Counted from the stretch's first letter, positions 23,758 to 35,640 are shown. The stretch: 64,000 nucleotides of DNA from Calliphora vicina (GCF_958450345.1 NC_088783.1:55404395-55468394), one strand, 5' to 3'. Numbers and translations are program-made. The notes: generated by a model from the letters alone, not told the origin.

Positions 23758-23835
23758 AATACATTTCACAGACTGTCCAATAACCAATTTCTTGTAAACA
23801 AACCTTCCTCCGATTACTCACCAATAGATTACCTC
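23757..23835 (+). repeat. Short interspersed repeat (family G) fragment
   Basis: ACATTTCACAGACTGTCCAA-TAACCAATTTCTTGTAAACA resembles 53598-53640. A second piece, GGATTCACTTACCTTACTGG (22290), resembles 53515-53535. In the 53-kb copy these pieces are about 80 bp apart, so the LINE fragments at 22.4-23.75 kb may have landed inside a family G sequence. Repeated at 28921-28999. Confidence 0.45.
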
Positions 23836-23867
23836 TGGTGAGTAAAAAACATTTGTACAACACAAAT

Positions 23868-24198
23868 TTATTCAAAGTATTGGCCATTGTTAGCTCTGAC
23901 CTTTTCCCATCTTTCTGACAACATATCGATTCCGAGCCAAAAGAACTGCTTATCTTTTGAATCATTCCAATTTCGGATACTCTGTTCTGAAGTGAAGTGA
24001 AGAGAGGGCGTTCTGCTTTGACTAAACCACATTGTAGTCGGACGGTGCACAGTCTGGGCTATAAAGAAGGTGAAGCTAAATTTCACAACCAATTCATTAT
24101 AAATACTTATTGGAATATTACGATATCATATCTGTCCACGTATTCTGGGCGTTTCACTTCAAACGAATCAGTTGCATTCGGTACAGGTTCCTGTGATG
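23868..24198 (-). pseudogene. Mariner (DD34D) transposase C-terminal fragment
   Basis: Minus-strand translation ends SKDKQFFWLGIDMLSERWEK, VRANNGQYFE, then stop. This is the usual mariner terminus (ASKDEQFF-RGI-MLPERWEKV-A--GQYFE). Upstream pieces KRPEYVDRYD and HFTSEQSIRNW are recognisable in other frames, while the second and third Asp segments are eroded. In unit 2 of the tandem duplication the matching piece (29032-29362) is followed, after an 813-bp insertion, by the missing N-terminal part (30182-30720). In unit 1 the N-terminal part is absent. Confidence 0.85.
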
Positions 24199-24530
24199 CA
24201 CTGTGCTTCCAAATCAAAATCTAGGTGGACAAAATTATAAAAATCGGTATCTTTAGAATTTGGAAAAACGAAGTTTTTTCGGAAGCTGACAGTCTGCTCT
24301 CCTCCAATACAAATGGGTTTTTCAATTGAACATTTCGTTTTCCCGACAGAAGCGCCAGAAGTTCAAAAAATTTTCAATCATATTTTCGTTAATTTTTTTT
24401 AATATTTTACTGCTTTACTAAATTACATATATCTCAATTATTTTACCATATAAAAATTCATACTAAAATTCATAGATAAACATTGATATAGGTTTTTATT
24501 AAGTGTATATCTTCTATTTATGTGCCTCTC
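24199..24530 (+). mobile_element. Left part of the 813-bp TIR element, truncated by the duplication junction
   Basis: Identical to the first 332 bp of 29363-30175. The right inverted terminus is missing because the tandem duplication junction lies at 24530/24531. This shows that the insertion predates the duplication. Confidence 0.75.
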
Positions 24531-25433
24531 CAGATTTGTATACTTTAAGGTGGTTGTTGGGACAATATTTTTGCATGTTGCAAACAACAGCCCAAAACCA
24601 TTATACCTCCCCCACTATGGTGGTGTAGTTTAGAAACATGCACTTTTCTTAATAAAACTTTTTTGTTTACTAATAATTTTTTTTATATTTTAATTTGAAA
24701 TTTTGACATTAAGTATAGAATATTTGGATCTTTAACGCACTATTTTTTAAAAGGAATTTATTGGCAACCTTAAAGGATATTAAAGGATAAACATTTTAAA
24801 GGACAATATTGACATCTTTTGATCCTTACAGTATAAAATGAAGATAATACAGAATATTTTACAACTCTTTTTGTTCTTTTGACATACAATTTGTCATTGT
24901 TGGAATAGCACGAGTATTTTTGAATACTTTTTGAAAAATGTACTTCTTTGAAATTTTTAAGTCCTTAAAAAAGAACACAGTATCACGAAATGAAAAACAC
25001 AGTTTTTCTCCATTAAATTTATAGTTTCAGACGTATATCATCCGGTTCATGTCTAACGAATTTTTTCTCTATTTGTCGGACGGTGTTATAGGAACAATTT
25101 CATCCACATTTATTTCTAACTATTTGTTTTTTAAATTAGTTAATTTTTGGTCTTACAAAAAAAAAATATTCAAGTCAATATTTCAATTTGATTCAAAACT
25201 ATGACACTTTAAAACTAATTCCTTCAAAAATATTGCACTTTTTCATATTTTAGTATAAAATCTCAGCACCTTTTAGCATACATGTCAAATTTTATATCGA
25301 TCGGACCAGTCGTTTAGAAATGCCAGATTTATATCCGAAAAATTTTATTCTGGTCGTGAAAATGATGGAATCGTTTTATCAAAAGGAATGTTCTGTGTTT
25401 GTTGTGGATTTTGAGCTGGCGTAGTCATCGGTC

Positions 25434-25789
25434 CATATTTCGCCATAAGTCAGTGATTACTACTTAATTTGGCCTGAATTGGATGATATGGACACCAACG
25501 AGTTGTGATTCCAACAGGACGCCGCTGCGTGTCACACAACTCATGTCAGATTGGACATTCTGCGACCGATTTGAGGGCATGGTAATCTCACGTGAAGGTG
25601 ATGTGAACTGGTAACCGAGATGGTGCTATTTGATTCTGTTAGAATTTTTCTTGTGGGGTTTTCTTAAGTACACAGCGGCTCTGAAAGCCAGAGTCATGAA
25701 AAATTTAATATTTAGGATGCTCGCCATCCGGCAAAGCCTCGGCACGATAGGCCTTATATTGCTTCGTCCTGGAAATATTAAGATTTAGC
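25434..25789 (+). pseudogene. DD41D transposase relic (duplicate of 20270-20625)
   Basis: Exact second copy within unit 2, including the same stop in place of the W before FQQDAAACHT and the same frame change. Confidence 0.8.
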
Positions 25790-26946
25790 CGTTTGGAATG
25801 ATTGAAATTGTAATATTATAATAAGGATTGAGTGATATTGACACTTCGTAATGGGATATTATATCAAACAATTTATTATTGTTTAATACTGAAGAACGTA
25901 TTCATTTAGAAGGCATTGACATCAAGTCTGTGTTTTTAATTTATTTAGAATGTAATTTAAAAGAAGGTCAATAAAAGAGTTTTTCCTATCACTTGTTTGC
26001 GTATGATTTTCTTAATGTTTTTTTATTCAAAGATTTAAATAACTAGTTGGTCTCATTTTATCAATCATTCTAAATCAAAAGCTAAATATATATTTGAGGT
26101 CATATAAATCTATGAGTGTGTGGTCAATTTGTAAGCAGAATTTCGTTTTTTTTGTTACCTTTGTAAAGGTGTTGTTGGTTTTAAATAGAAATGGCTTTTA
26201 GATTAAATGACATTTTTGGTTTTTTGTGGGCAACAAAGTATCTTAACGGATGTATTTTGAAATGGCCTTCTTGCTGTTATTCCCATGATGCTGGTATTCC
26301 ACAATACAGGTCTACTTGTTCAACATTTAGTAAATGTTTTTGTCATTTCAACCACAATTCAAATCTATTTCTCTGTACAACTACTACAACGAGAGTATGA
26401 GAGTGTCAGTTTGCATTTTGAAAACTGTTAAATTTGTTTATCTTTGTTTTTGACCTCAGGCCAATATTTTAATAATTTGTTTAAAAATTTTTCTTAAAAC
26501 TTTTTCTTGGGTTTTTAAGTTAAGTAAGTTACATTGATTTTTAATATTAAATAAAAATGTTTTTTTAGGATTTTCTTTTAAGAAATTTTATTTAAATTGA
26601 ATTTTAAAAATTCAATTTTTTTATACATATTTACCTAGAATGTTTCAAGAGTGTGTTTAGAGTTTTTAGTTTTTAATTAAATTAAAGATAATTTATTTAT
26701 GTAAAAGAGGGTTAATAAAATATAAAATTTATTAAGATGAGTTTGATAATAAAGAATTGAGGTAAGTTGTGAAATTTGTGCTGTTCTTTAAAAATAAGAA
26801 ATAAGAAATATTATTAAGCAGATAGTAAACTAATTATAAATTTAAACTGTAGGTGAATGAAAAATATTTTGTAATATTATATGCAAAATTATTAAGTTTT
26901 AATATTTATAATTAATTTAATTAATCATATTAGTTTTTAATAATTT

Positions 26947-27334
26947 TCAATGGGGTTATGTGGGGTGTAGGGTCAATTAGAAACCGATCTTCACAAAAGT
27001 TTGGTAGATAGATCAGGTTCATATATAACTTGTTTATGTTCAATTTCATCACGATATTGATTATTATAAGACAATTATGAATGTGCAAGTCATTTTCTGA
27101 GGAGGACCTTGTTGCTCGATTGTCGCCCTACTTTACAATATAATTTTAGAGTACTTAGAACTAATTTGGTGAAATCATGGACCGATATAGCTCATTTTTT
27201 TTTCAACAGACAGACGGATGGACATAGCTAGATCGCCTTAGAGGAGCCAGAATATATATACTTTTCTGTTATTTCGATATGTTATAAACGGAATGACATA
27301 GTCTCTGCCTCTTTTTGATGGTGGGTATAATAAA
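26947..27334 (+). mobile_element. Short mini-me-like element (duplicate of 21783-22170)
   Basis: Exact second copy within unit 2. Confidence 0.65.
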
Positions 27335-27543
27335 TACCAGTTTTAAATAATCTAATTTCAACTCTCTTGACTATAAATTACAAAGACGACAAATTCACCT
27401 TTTTGAATTACAAAAAAGCTGTCTGATACCTATCAGATAGTCAACGCATTGGATTCACTTACCTTACTGGTATAGACTTGAAGGGGAGTGTTCTATAGAA
27501 GTGATCTTCCAGGTGTGAACTTAAAGTGGGGAGAAAAAAATAA

Positions 27544-28109
27544 AGAAGTCAGGTGCCATATAGCTTACTTGACGCCGTCACAGAGAAACCAATACACTTC
27601 ACATGAAGTTAAAAGCCTCTAGCTTTCGTTGGTTAATCACTGACCAATCAAAATTAAACCTTGAATATAAAGTCATCCTGTATAAGACGGTTTTAAAACC
27701 AATTTGGATATATGGAATTCAATTAGCAACACCAGTATTGATCTTATACAGTGGGCTTAATCTAAAATTCTTAGGACCATGACGGGAGCACCATGGTATA
27801 TAAGAAATGAAAACATCAACAGGGACTTAGAAGTGACATTGGTAAAGGAAGAGTTCAAGAAAGCCCCTGAGAAATATACTGTAAAGCTGCAAAACCATCC
27901 CAATACGCTTGCAAGACAACTTGTGCAGATCCAAACCCGATACAGGCTCCGTAGAGTAGATCTACCACCCTGCTAAGATGAGTGCCAGTTAACCATGAAG
28001 GCTCTCTTGTTGAAGTGAAAATAGTTTTAATTTTAGTTATAAGATTTAAATACTTATTGTAAGGCCTATAAAAGGCAGATTCAATAAATAAATAAAGCAT
28101 TGAAAAAAG
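27544..28109 (+). mobile_element. Truncated jockey-clade LINE (duplicate of 22380-22945)
   Basis: Exact second copy within unit 2; the 65-codon open tail is at 27779-27976. Confidence 0.85.
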
Positions 28110-28148
28110 GTGTCAGAAAGATAATTAAAGTGAAAAAATCCAGTCCAA

Positions 28149-28921
28149 AGAAAAATAAGAAACAAAGAAGAAGCACAGGATATAAGTCTAGATTGGGATG
28201 CACTTACTCCAGTTACCTAAAAATGGGCAGCCTATTCTTCTGATAAAGCCTAATAGATTTCCTAGATCATATCTAGCTATATCCCCCAGTTCATTATGTA
28301 ATCTTTCCCTTAGCCATTTTTACCTGAGATTCTGTAGTCTAGGACAGTTACATAAAATATATTCCACTGTTTCTAGTTCGTCAATATCCTCGCACAACCT
28401 ACAGAAGTCCTGTGAGCCCATATCCCATTTACTAATGAAGGCTTCAATTAAGTAGTGCCATGATATCACTCCTACTAAAGACAAGAGACTTTTTCTATCC
28501 AACCCAATTAGTATTCCGGTTGCCAGGATTGGATCATAGAATCAGAATCTTTTGAAGATCAACCTACAGTAGTGGCATATATGAAGTGTGTCCTCCCAGT
28601 CCCTATTAATATAGTCAAGATCCGAACCCTGTCTGACCAGTTCATCTGCTATCTCATTTCCCAGTATGTAACATTGCCCTGGTACCCAAAACAATCTGAT
28701 GGTATATATGTATGTAGTACCATTAATGCTTCTAGAACCCTCTTACAGTTCAGCACTAGGCTCGAGTGCACCATATGACATTTCAAAGCCCTCAGTGCTG
28801 CCTGACTATCTACATAAATTGTCACTACAGACCCATCTGTGACGTGTATCCTTAGCAGGTCCGTGGCTTCCTAGATGATGCTGCGTACTTCATAAACTCC
28901 GGTCTCAAATAGTAAGTTTAA
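28149..28921 (-). pseudogene. Loa/R1-type RNase H fragment (duplicate of 22985-23757)
   Basis: Exact second copy within unit 2; the Cys-rich tail is at 28320-28502. Confidence 0.8.
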
Positions 28922-29031
28922 AATACATTTCACAGACTGTCCAATAACCAATTTCTTGTAAACAAACCTTCCTCCGATTACTCACCAATAGATTACCTCT
29001 GGTGAGTAAAAAACATTTGTACAACACAAAT

Positions 29032-29362
29032 TTATTCAAAGTATTGGCCATTGTTAGCTCTGACCTTTTCCCATCTTTCTGACAACATATCGATTCCGAG
29101 CCAAAAGAACTGCTTATCTTTTGAATCATTCCAATTTCGGATACTCTGTTCTGAAGTGAAGTGAAGAGAGGGCGTTCTGCTTTGACTAAACCACATTGTA
29201 GTCGGACGGTGCACAGTCTGGGCTATAAAGAAGGTGAAGCTAAATTTCACAACCAATTCATTATAAATACTTATTGGAATATTACGATATCATATCTGTC
29301 CACGTATTCTGGGCGTTTCACTTCAAACGAATCAGTTGCATTCGGTACAGGTTCCTGTGATG
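29032..29362 (-). pseudogene. Mariner transposase C-terminal fragment, left half of a split copy
   Basis: Exact duplicate of 23868-24198. Here the context is preserved: 30182-30720 on the same strand supplies the upstream part of a mariner gene, separated by the TIR element 29363-30175. The coding order on the minus strand is therefore N-terminus, insertion, C-terminus. Confidence 0.85.
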
Positions 29363-30175
29363 CACTGTGCTTCCAAATCAAAATCTAGGTGGACAAAATT
29401 ATAAAAATCGGTATCTTTAGAATTTGGAAAAACGAAGTTTTTTCGGAAGCTGACAGTCTGCTCTCCTCCAATACAAATGGGTTTTTCAATTGAACATTTC
29501 GTTTTCCCGACAGAAGCGCCAGAAGTTCAAAAAATTTTCAATCATATTTTCGTTAATTTTTTTTAATATTTTACTGCTTTACTAAATTACATATATCTCA
29601 ATTATTTTACCATATAAAAATTCATACTAAAATTCATAGATAAACATTGATATAGGTTTTTATTAAGTGTATATCTTCTATTTATGTGCCTCTCCATTTT
29701 CCTGTTATAGTCCTTTAAACTGGAGTCTCAAATATACTGATATTTTTTTTCTAAGAATATTATATAGCTTGCCAAAAAAAAGACCGTCGAAGCCCGTCCA
29801 ATGACTATAAACATCATTTAAAGAAACTTCTGGGGAATGTCTTTGTAAAACAAATTGTAGCCGCCAGCACCCGCCGAAATACTTTTTTTTAATTTTTACG
29901 GAATGGAATTCTTAGATATATTTCTTTATTTATTATTGGTTTTTATATATCTAGACCCTACTGTAACTTGAAATATAGTAAATACAGATCTTTTTAAAAA
30001 TTTTGTTTCAGAAAGACATGAATTTTTTTTATTAACGAATTTTTACGATTACTGTAACGTGAAAAAAAGTTTATATTGATATTTTAAACATTTTTTTGGA
30101 ATCGGAGACACCAATTCTATATAAAAAGAGCGCCAAATAAGTTTGTCCACCTAGATTTTGATTTGGATCCACAAT
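29363..30175. mobile_element. 813-bp non-autonomous TIR element inserted in a mariner copy
   Basis: A perfect 25-bp inverted repeat lies at 29373-29397 and 30142-30166 (CCAAATCAAAATCTAGG... on the left). It extends outward imperfectly as CACTGTGCTT on the left and the complement of ATCCACAAT on the right. The element is flanked by GTGATG on both sides (29357-29362 and 30176-30181), a possible 6-bp target duplication. Adjacent sequences are two halves of one mariner gene, which fixes the insertion. The interior has no clear transposase; a stretch at 29770-29880 could be a remnant of one but I could not name it. I cannot assign the superfamily from the ends. Confidence 0.75.
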
Positions 30176-30181
30176 GTGATG

Positions 30182-30720
30182 GTCTGATCAGATTCGAGCA
30201 ATTCATAATAAATAGAACCCTTTTGTTCTCACCAAATAAAATAACCTTAGCGCCATGGATATTTGGTTTTGGTGTCGATTCGGCTGGTTGACCGGGCTTC
30301 ACATACAATCACTTATGCAAGTAATAATTCGGTGCAAAAATTATTTTCTTTTATAGCGTTCAAGCAACATTTCCGACATGCAGAATCGTTTTTCAAGGTC
30401 TCACGATTTCAATTGGTATGGTATCCAATTTGCCTGTTTTTGGGTGAATCCTGCTGCTCGCAAACGTTTTAAAAGTACTGCTTGAGTAGCCCAATGATTT
30501 TCTAAGCTCTTGTTGGGTTCTACAACAATCTTCATGGAGTAATGTCTCCAATTCTTGGTCTTCAAACTTGTCTGGCTGACCTGGGCGATCTCTGTACCAA
30601 AAAATCAAAATCACAACTGCTGAACCTTACAGAACTATCTGTCGCACGTTGAAGCCGATGGTACACATTCGCCACAAGCTTTGGTGAGCAATTGGTGTGC
30701 TTCAACTTCACTTTTTTTCA
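30182..30720 (-). pseudogene. Mariner (DD34D) transposase, N-terminal and middle part, right half of split copy
   Basis: Minus-strand reading gives DRPGQPDKFEDQELETLLHE, then DCCRTQQELRKSLGYSSS (30614-30470), matching the RPGRP-KFEDEELEALL-EDSCQTQEELAKSLG segment of mariner. Downstream come MYVKPGQPAESTPKPNIHGA and KVILF (30308-30230), the YVKPGQP-TSTPKPNIHGAKV block. Frame breaks and a deletion lie between the two blocks, removing the first catalytic Asp region. The gene continues on the far side of the insertion at 29362. Confidence 0.85.
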
Positions 30721-30808
30721 AATGAAAGAAAGAAAAAAATTCTGTTGTTTACACTATAATTTTCAATAACTAACTGAGAATAAATATTCAATATTAAAAT
30801 TATTATTC

Positions 30809-31425
30809 TGTGTTTAAAAGTGCTTTCATAATTAACAAATGTAATTTCTGCACATTCGATTTTTACCATGTGTTACGGTGCGTATGAGTGATATTTAATA
30901 TTCATCAGTTATTGAAGGATTCTTAAAATTTTAATAATATCAACATAAAATAATAGCTATTTCACTTTTTATCTAAATTCGTATCTTCTTTTCTCTATAG
31001 TGTAGTTTATGGTTTTAGACTAACCTGTTTAGACTATCATGTTTATTATTATAATTGTGGTTAGGTTTCAAGTCTAGTCATAAACTTTATTTTCAAGATA
31101 TTTTGTCTTAAGTAAATATGTTTACTTTACTTTTTCCAAATAAATAAATTCACAAATAAACTAGTAAAAAAAACTAAACCGCCAAAGTCTATAAAACATT
31201 TGTGACTGTGGCCTTTGCACACCTGCATAAAATAGTTTCCTTTAGAATTTAACATTTGTTTAGGAATATATCACTTGAATGTATTTTTACTTGCAGTCAA
31301 GTATAAGCCATAATATTTATTATAAGTATAATAATATTTAACTTATGATGACAATTTTCAGGGTTTTACACACAACATCTGTATTTTATAGAGACAAAAA
31401 TTCACAAAACCAGAAATAAAAAAGT
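30809..31425 (+). repeat. Family H repeat, copy 1 (~615 bp)
   Basis: Direct repeat of 34326-34936, colinear with few indels. Shared blocks include TGTGTTTAAAAGTG, CATTCGATTTTTA, GGTGCGTATGAGT, AACTAAACCGCCAAAGTCTA, TAAAACATTTGTGACTGTGG, CTTATGATGACAATTTTCAG and GGGTTTTACACACAACATCT. No coding capacity. It could be an old transposon or a local duplication of a single-copy region. Confidence 0.85.
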
Positions 31426-32369
31426 GATAGTAAGAACTACAAAATAACCACAGATATGTACCCTTCAAAAGGACATATAAGTCTATTGTAAGTCCCGCAT
31501 TTTTAAGTCATTCTTCCAATATCATACATTCAACATCAAGTAATATATAAAATCTTGGAGATTGTATTTTAATTTAAAATGTATAAATATTATCACTCCA
31601 TAAACATATTTGTTTGATGAATTTAAACACTTAAAAATATTTCTTCCATTTATGTAAAGTTGTTTAAACCACGTTATATGCAGGTTTCGTCGACAACGAA
31701 CTTTTGTTTAACAAATTTACAGACCGCTGCTGTCGAAACCCGATTTCAACGTGGTTCTTTAGCTGCATCCACAATAAAAGACAGCATCATTAAAGGAAAC
31801 TTAATAAATTTATCACACACAACACAACACAAACTTCAAAAGATAATAATATTTTGTTTACACAGTATTTTTTTTTTTTGTTTTTCATATTTTCAGTTTA
31901 TTTTTAACACTTTTTTCCAGTTTATTTACGCGCATTATTTACGCCACATAAAAACACCACAATAATAAATAACACAACTTAATAAAAACAACAGCAACAG
32001 AACACAAAGAAAATATAAATTTCAACAGTAAATAAATGTTATTTACAAATATTTTTTTATTATTTTATTTTCTACTTGCAGTTGTTGCAACATCACTAGA
32101 TTATGTTGTGGGTAGCCATTTTGCACTTACCTTGACTAAAGCAGCTTGAAAATTCCGGGAAAGGAGAACATAGTTGTAGTTTTTTGTGTGTTGAAATATT
32201 TCTACACCTATGCCGTGAGTAATAATAATAATTGTCATCTAAGGACTTTTTGGTGGCTTCGCTAAGGTGTAGAGAAATAAAGAAATGTTTATATTTATGT
32301 CTGTAAATATGAATACAGGATTGAATGCGAAATTTAAAACACTATACTCTATGGTAACTAACAAAAATA
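31426..32369. other. AT-rich sequence, nothing recognised
   Basis: A 101-codon open frame at 31660-31965 has no recognisable domain and ends in low complexity. No RNA gene or repeat was named. Confidence 0.45.
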
Positions 32370-33215
32370 AAGAATTACACTGTGTGTAATTTTTTGAGTC
32401 ATGGAAATATAACCATATACGGAAACCACTGCGTGATAAAAGTCCAAAGAAAAAAGACCAGTTTTGCCCAAAGTCATGCACTTTTTTTATGGGCCCCCAA
32501 AGATTTGGGTCCTCGCTGTCATTTTTGCAAAACCTATACATTTCTCAGGATCTCTCTGAGGCAAAGTTGTAGCCCTTATCATAAGGAACAAACATTTTGA
32601 ATATATAAAATCAAAATAACTTCTTCTTCAAGATCAAAATCGCAAAAAACTTCGAAATAAATTTAGAAATACATGTTTTTAAAGCTGCCTAAAAGTATAC
32701 TTTAGTTTATGATAATTTAATAGTTTAGTTTTTTCTTACTAACTTATATTGACCTACCTAAACTGTGTTAAGAATCATTCCTAGGAAGTTCATATGTTCT
32801 AGAAAGTTATTAATTGAGATCTTAGGTACATTTTTGTTGTTGATTGTTTCCTTGAATTTTGAACGGTTTGCTTCCTATGGACCTGAACAAGGAAAAAAAG
32901 ATAAAAAAATGGAATTTTTTATAGTTTTTTGCGAGTTTGATCTTGAAGATGAAGCTTTTTTGATCTTATGTGTTCACAATTTTTGTTCTTTACGACAAGG
33001 GCTACAACGTTGCCTCAGAGAGTAAATCAAAATTCCGAACTGTTTGCAAGATATGAGTCTGAGAAATTGACACCGTGGTCCCAAATCTTTGGGGGCCATA
33101 AAAAAGTTCACGACTTTGGGAAAACTTTTCTTTTTTTTGGTCTTTTATCACGTATTGGTGTCCGTATGTGGTTATTTTCTTTCCATATTGCACTGTGTTA
33201 TTGTAGTTGTAGAAC
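32370..33215. mobile_element. Long imperfect inverted repeat (arms ~285 bp, loop ~270 bp)
   Basis: The left arm 32370-32652 pairs with the right arm 32922-33215. For example, CCCAAAGTCATGCACTTTTT and GGGCCCCCAAAGATTTGGGT on the left are met by the complements of ACCAAATCTTTGG-type and GTTCACGACTTTGGG on the right (33075-33120). The inner ends are CTTCAAGATCAAAATCGCAA (32627-) and GCGAGTTTGATCTTGAAG (32931-). Outer ends both contain CACTGTG-like sequence (32377 and the complement near 33197). The two arms read in matching frames give similar nonsense peptides (GLLSR-G-R-WL). It is likely a foldback/MITE-type element, or a hairpin RNA source if transcribed. Confidence 0.8.
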
Positions 33216-34325
33216 AAAAAAATATCAGACATACATGAGTAGTGGATATTATAAAAATGTCTACACCATAATTGAATTATTAAAAAATCATTGAGTTAAA
33301 TAATTGTAAACAAATTAATTTGCTTGAATGAAACATCAGTTTTAATTTTGGCAGAGACAATTCAATTTCCTGCTGTCGCATAACTTTCCAGTTCAAAAAA
33401 AAACTACAATGCTACTATAGTCATACAGTCAGCAGTCCTTTTGTTTCACAGAAATAAAACAAATAATAAAAAAATTCCTTTGTCTTATAGCAAAAAAACA
33501 ACTTAAATAAACAAAATTGTTTTATTTAGTTGAATATCATGCCAGATAACTATTTACATACCCCAGCTCTTTAAATGCTTTAGCACAAGTAAATCACTGC
33601 AAGTGCAAAACTTTTGACATTTTTGCCACTTCATATAAACAGCAGCCGTAACAAAAAACCAAAACGAAACTTTCACAAAAAAAAAAAAATACAAGAAAGA
33701 AAATAAACATAAAGTAGTCATAAAAACTATTTCATTCATACTGCAAGCAAACATAACACCTTTTTATTTGTAGAATCCCCCAAAAAAACGAAAAAAAAAC
33801 TACAGGAAAATCTCATGAAAAGTGAAAAATTTTTCCACTAAAAGTTTTGTTTTTTTTTTCGTGGAAAAAAATATGAAAAATTGTGATTGTGCATACACAA
33901 ATTGAAATCACAAACATTAGTTTTACAGTTTTCTTTTCAGTATTCAGATCTTTTTTGAAAAAAAAAAAAATGTTTTGCAATTTTTTGTGGCAAATAACAA
34001 TTCTTTGGGGAGTATACTTTTTTCATGTCTGTGTTGGATTTTTCTTATTGTGTTGTTGCACTTTTGTTTGACAAATGTTTTCAAAAAAAAAATCCAAATA
34101 GTCACTTACATTTTCATGTAGTGAGTATGATATTTTAAGTGCAACATTTTATACATAAAGCAAACATATTTAAGAAGAATTTCTATAAATTTGCCAAATT
34201 TAAAAAAAAAAATTAACAAATTTTAATGTTATATATCTTTTTCAGCAGACGTTAGATTTAATTGATTTAGAAAGCGATTTAAAGTTCATTATGTTCTCCT
34301 TAAATATCATGATTAAATTTTATTT
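33216..34325. other. AT-rich sequence, nothing recognised
   Basis: A and T homopolymers (33678-33691, 33849-33862, 33958-33970) and short open frames only. Confidence 0.5.
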
Positions 34326-34936
34326 TGTGTTTAAAAGTGTTTTCATAATTGACAAATGCAATTTCAGTACATTCGATTTTTATCATGTTTTACGGTGCGT
34401 ATGAGTAATATTTATAATTTATTGAAGTATTCTTCAAATTTTAATAATATCAACGTAAAATAATAGCTCTTTCACTTTTTATCTAAATCCATATCTTCTT
34501 TACTCTCTAATGTAGTTTTTGGTTGTAGACGACTCCTTATAAATATCATCATGTTTATTATTATAATTGTGGTTAGGTTTCAAGTCTAGTCATAAACTTT
34601 ATTTTACAGGTACTTTGTCTTAACTAAATATGTTTACTTCCAAATAAATAAATTCACAAACAAACTAATAAAAAACTAAACCGCCAAAGTCTATAAAACA
34701 TTTGTGACTGTGGCCTTTACACACCTGCATCTTGAAATAAAATAGTATACCTTAGAATTTAACAGTTTGTTTAGGAATATGTCACTTTTTACTTGCAGTT
34801 GTATACTTATGCGCCATAATATTTATTATAAGTATAATAATATTTAACTTATGATGACAATTTTCAGGGTTTTACACACAACATCTCTATTTTATGGAGA
34901 CAAACATTCACAAAAACAGAAATAACAGAGAGATAG
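34326..34936 (+). repeat. Family H repeat, copy 2
   Basis: Partner of 30809-31425 at an offset of about 3,517 bp. Differences are small substitutions and short indels, so the duplication is older than the 5,164-bp one. Confidence 0.85.
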
Positions 34937-35640
34937 TGACAATGCCAGCAACAGTAAAACCACAAGTCATAAAAACTGCGGTAGTTTATACGAACTGTAG
35001 TGTGGTACAATATGTTTGATATATTTACTGTTTGCTGCGCATAGAAATCTTTATACTTTGACAGTAGATACACAGAGATATTTGAACAACAACATAGTGT
35101 AAAATTGTACATAAGTAAGTTCTCATTTTTATTAATTGAAGCATAGACCAGGCAGGCTTCCACCAGAATTGGCCTTACACAGCTCTATTGCAGACTTTGA
35201 CTTTTAGTAAAGATTGACTGCAAAATTGAAAGACAATTATATTTGGGCCTGAATCAAGAGGGCACAAACTATCTACTGAAAAAGAATAGAAGATGTCTGA
35301 GATAATCAGGGCAGTTGGGAGTTTAATGTAATAATTTCTACCGTAGCTGCCTTGAAATAGATGAAAAAAAGCTTTCTGTAATCGCAGACATTGAACCAAA
35401 ATCTTTTATGAGCTTCATAATTAGCACTTTCTGGTTGTATTGTGGGTTTTCCACATGAGCAGAGTTCTGTGGTATTCTATATTTATTAATTACTACTGTG
35501 TGAATGAGTGATATTTAATATCCATAATTTCATGAAACTAATAATAATTTTGCAGCTTATCTTCAGATTCTTCTCTCATTAGATACGCATATACTCCATA
35601 GAAACTTGTATAATTTTTCATTTTTAATTTTCTTTTATTA
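34937..35640. other. AT-rich sequence with one copy of a recurrent motif
   Basis: The stretch TGAATGAGTGATATTTAATA at 35501-35520 is one instance of the motif described under findings. Otherwise nothing is recognised. Confidence 0.45.

Larger units (their letters stand above)
19367..24530. repeat. Tandem segmental duplication, unit 1 (5,164 bp)
   Basis: Every position I compared in 19367-24530 is identical to 24531-29694 at an offset of exactly 5,164 bp, and all long open frames are repeated without a residue change. The left edge falls inside the foldback element (19367, CAGATTTGTATAC). The outer right edge is 29694-29696, where the shared CA precedes G in unit 1 and T beyond unit 2. The dinucleotide CA is the only homology at the junction. 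Confidence 0.95.
24531..29694. repeat. Tandem segmental duplication, unit 2 (5,164 bp)
   Basis: Second exact copy of 19367-24530. It carries the same features: partial foldback right arm (to 25086), DD41D relic, mini-me-like element, jockey tail, Loa/R1 RNase H fragment and mariner C-terminus. Its right side continues into sequence that completes two of these features (the TIR element and the mariner), so unit 2's right part is the original context and unit 1's left part is the original left context. Confidence 0.95.

Noticed and set aside
21027..26400. Identical short ORFs at 21027/26191, 23034/28198, 23408/28572 and others, which could look conserved
   Set aside because: Identity comes from the 5,164-bp duplication, not from selection; most are shadows of LINE fragments or chance frames.
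32239..33294. Two ORFs (minus 32239-32541, plus 32968-33294) with similar peptides around GLLSR
   Set aside because: The resemblance is explained by the two arms of one inverted repeat; neither has a domain.
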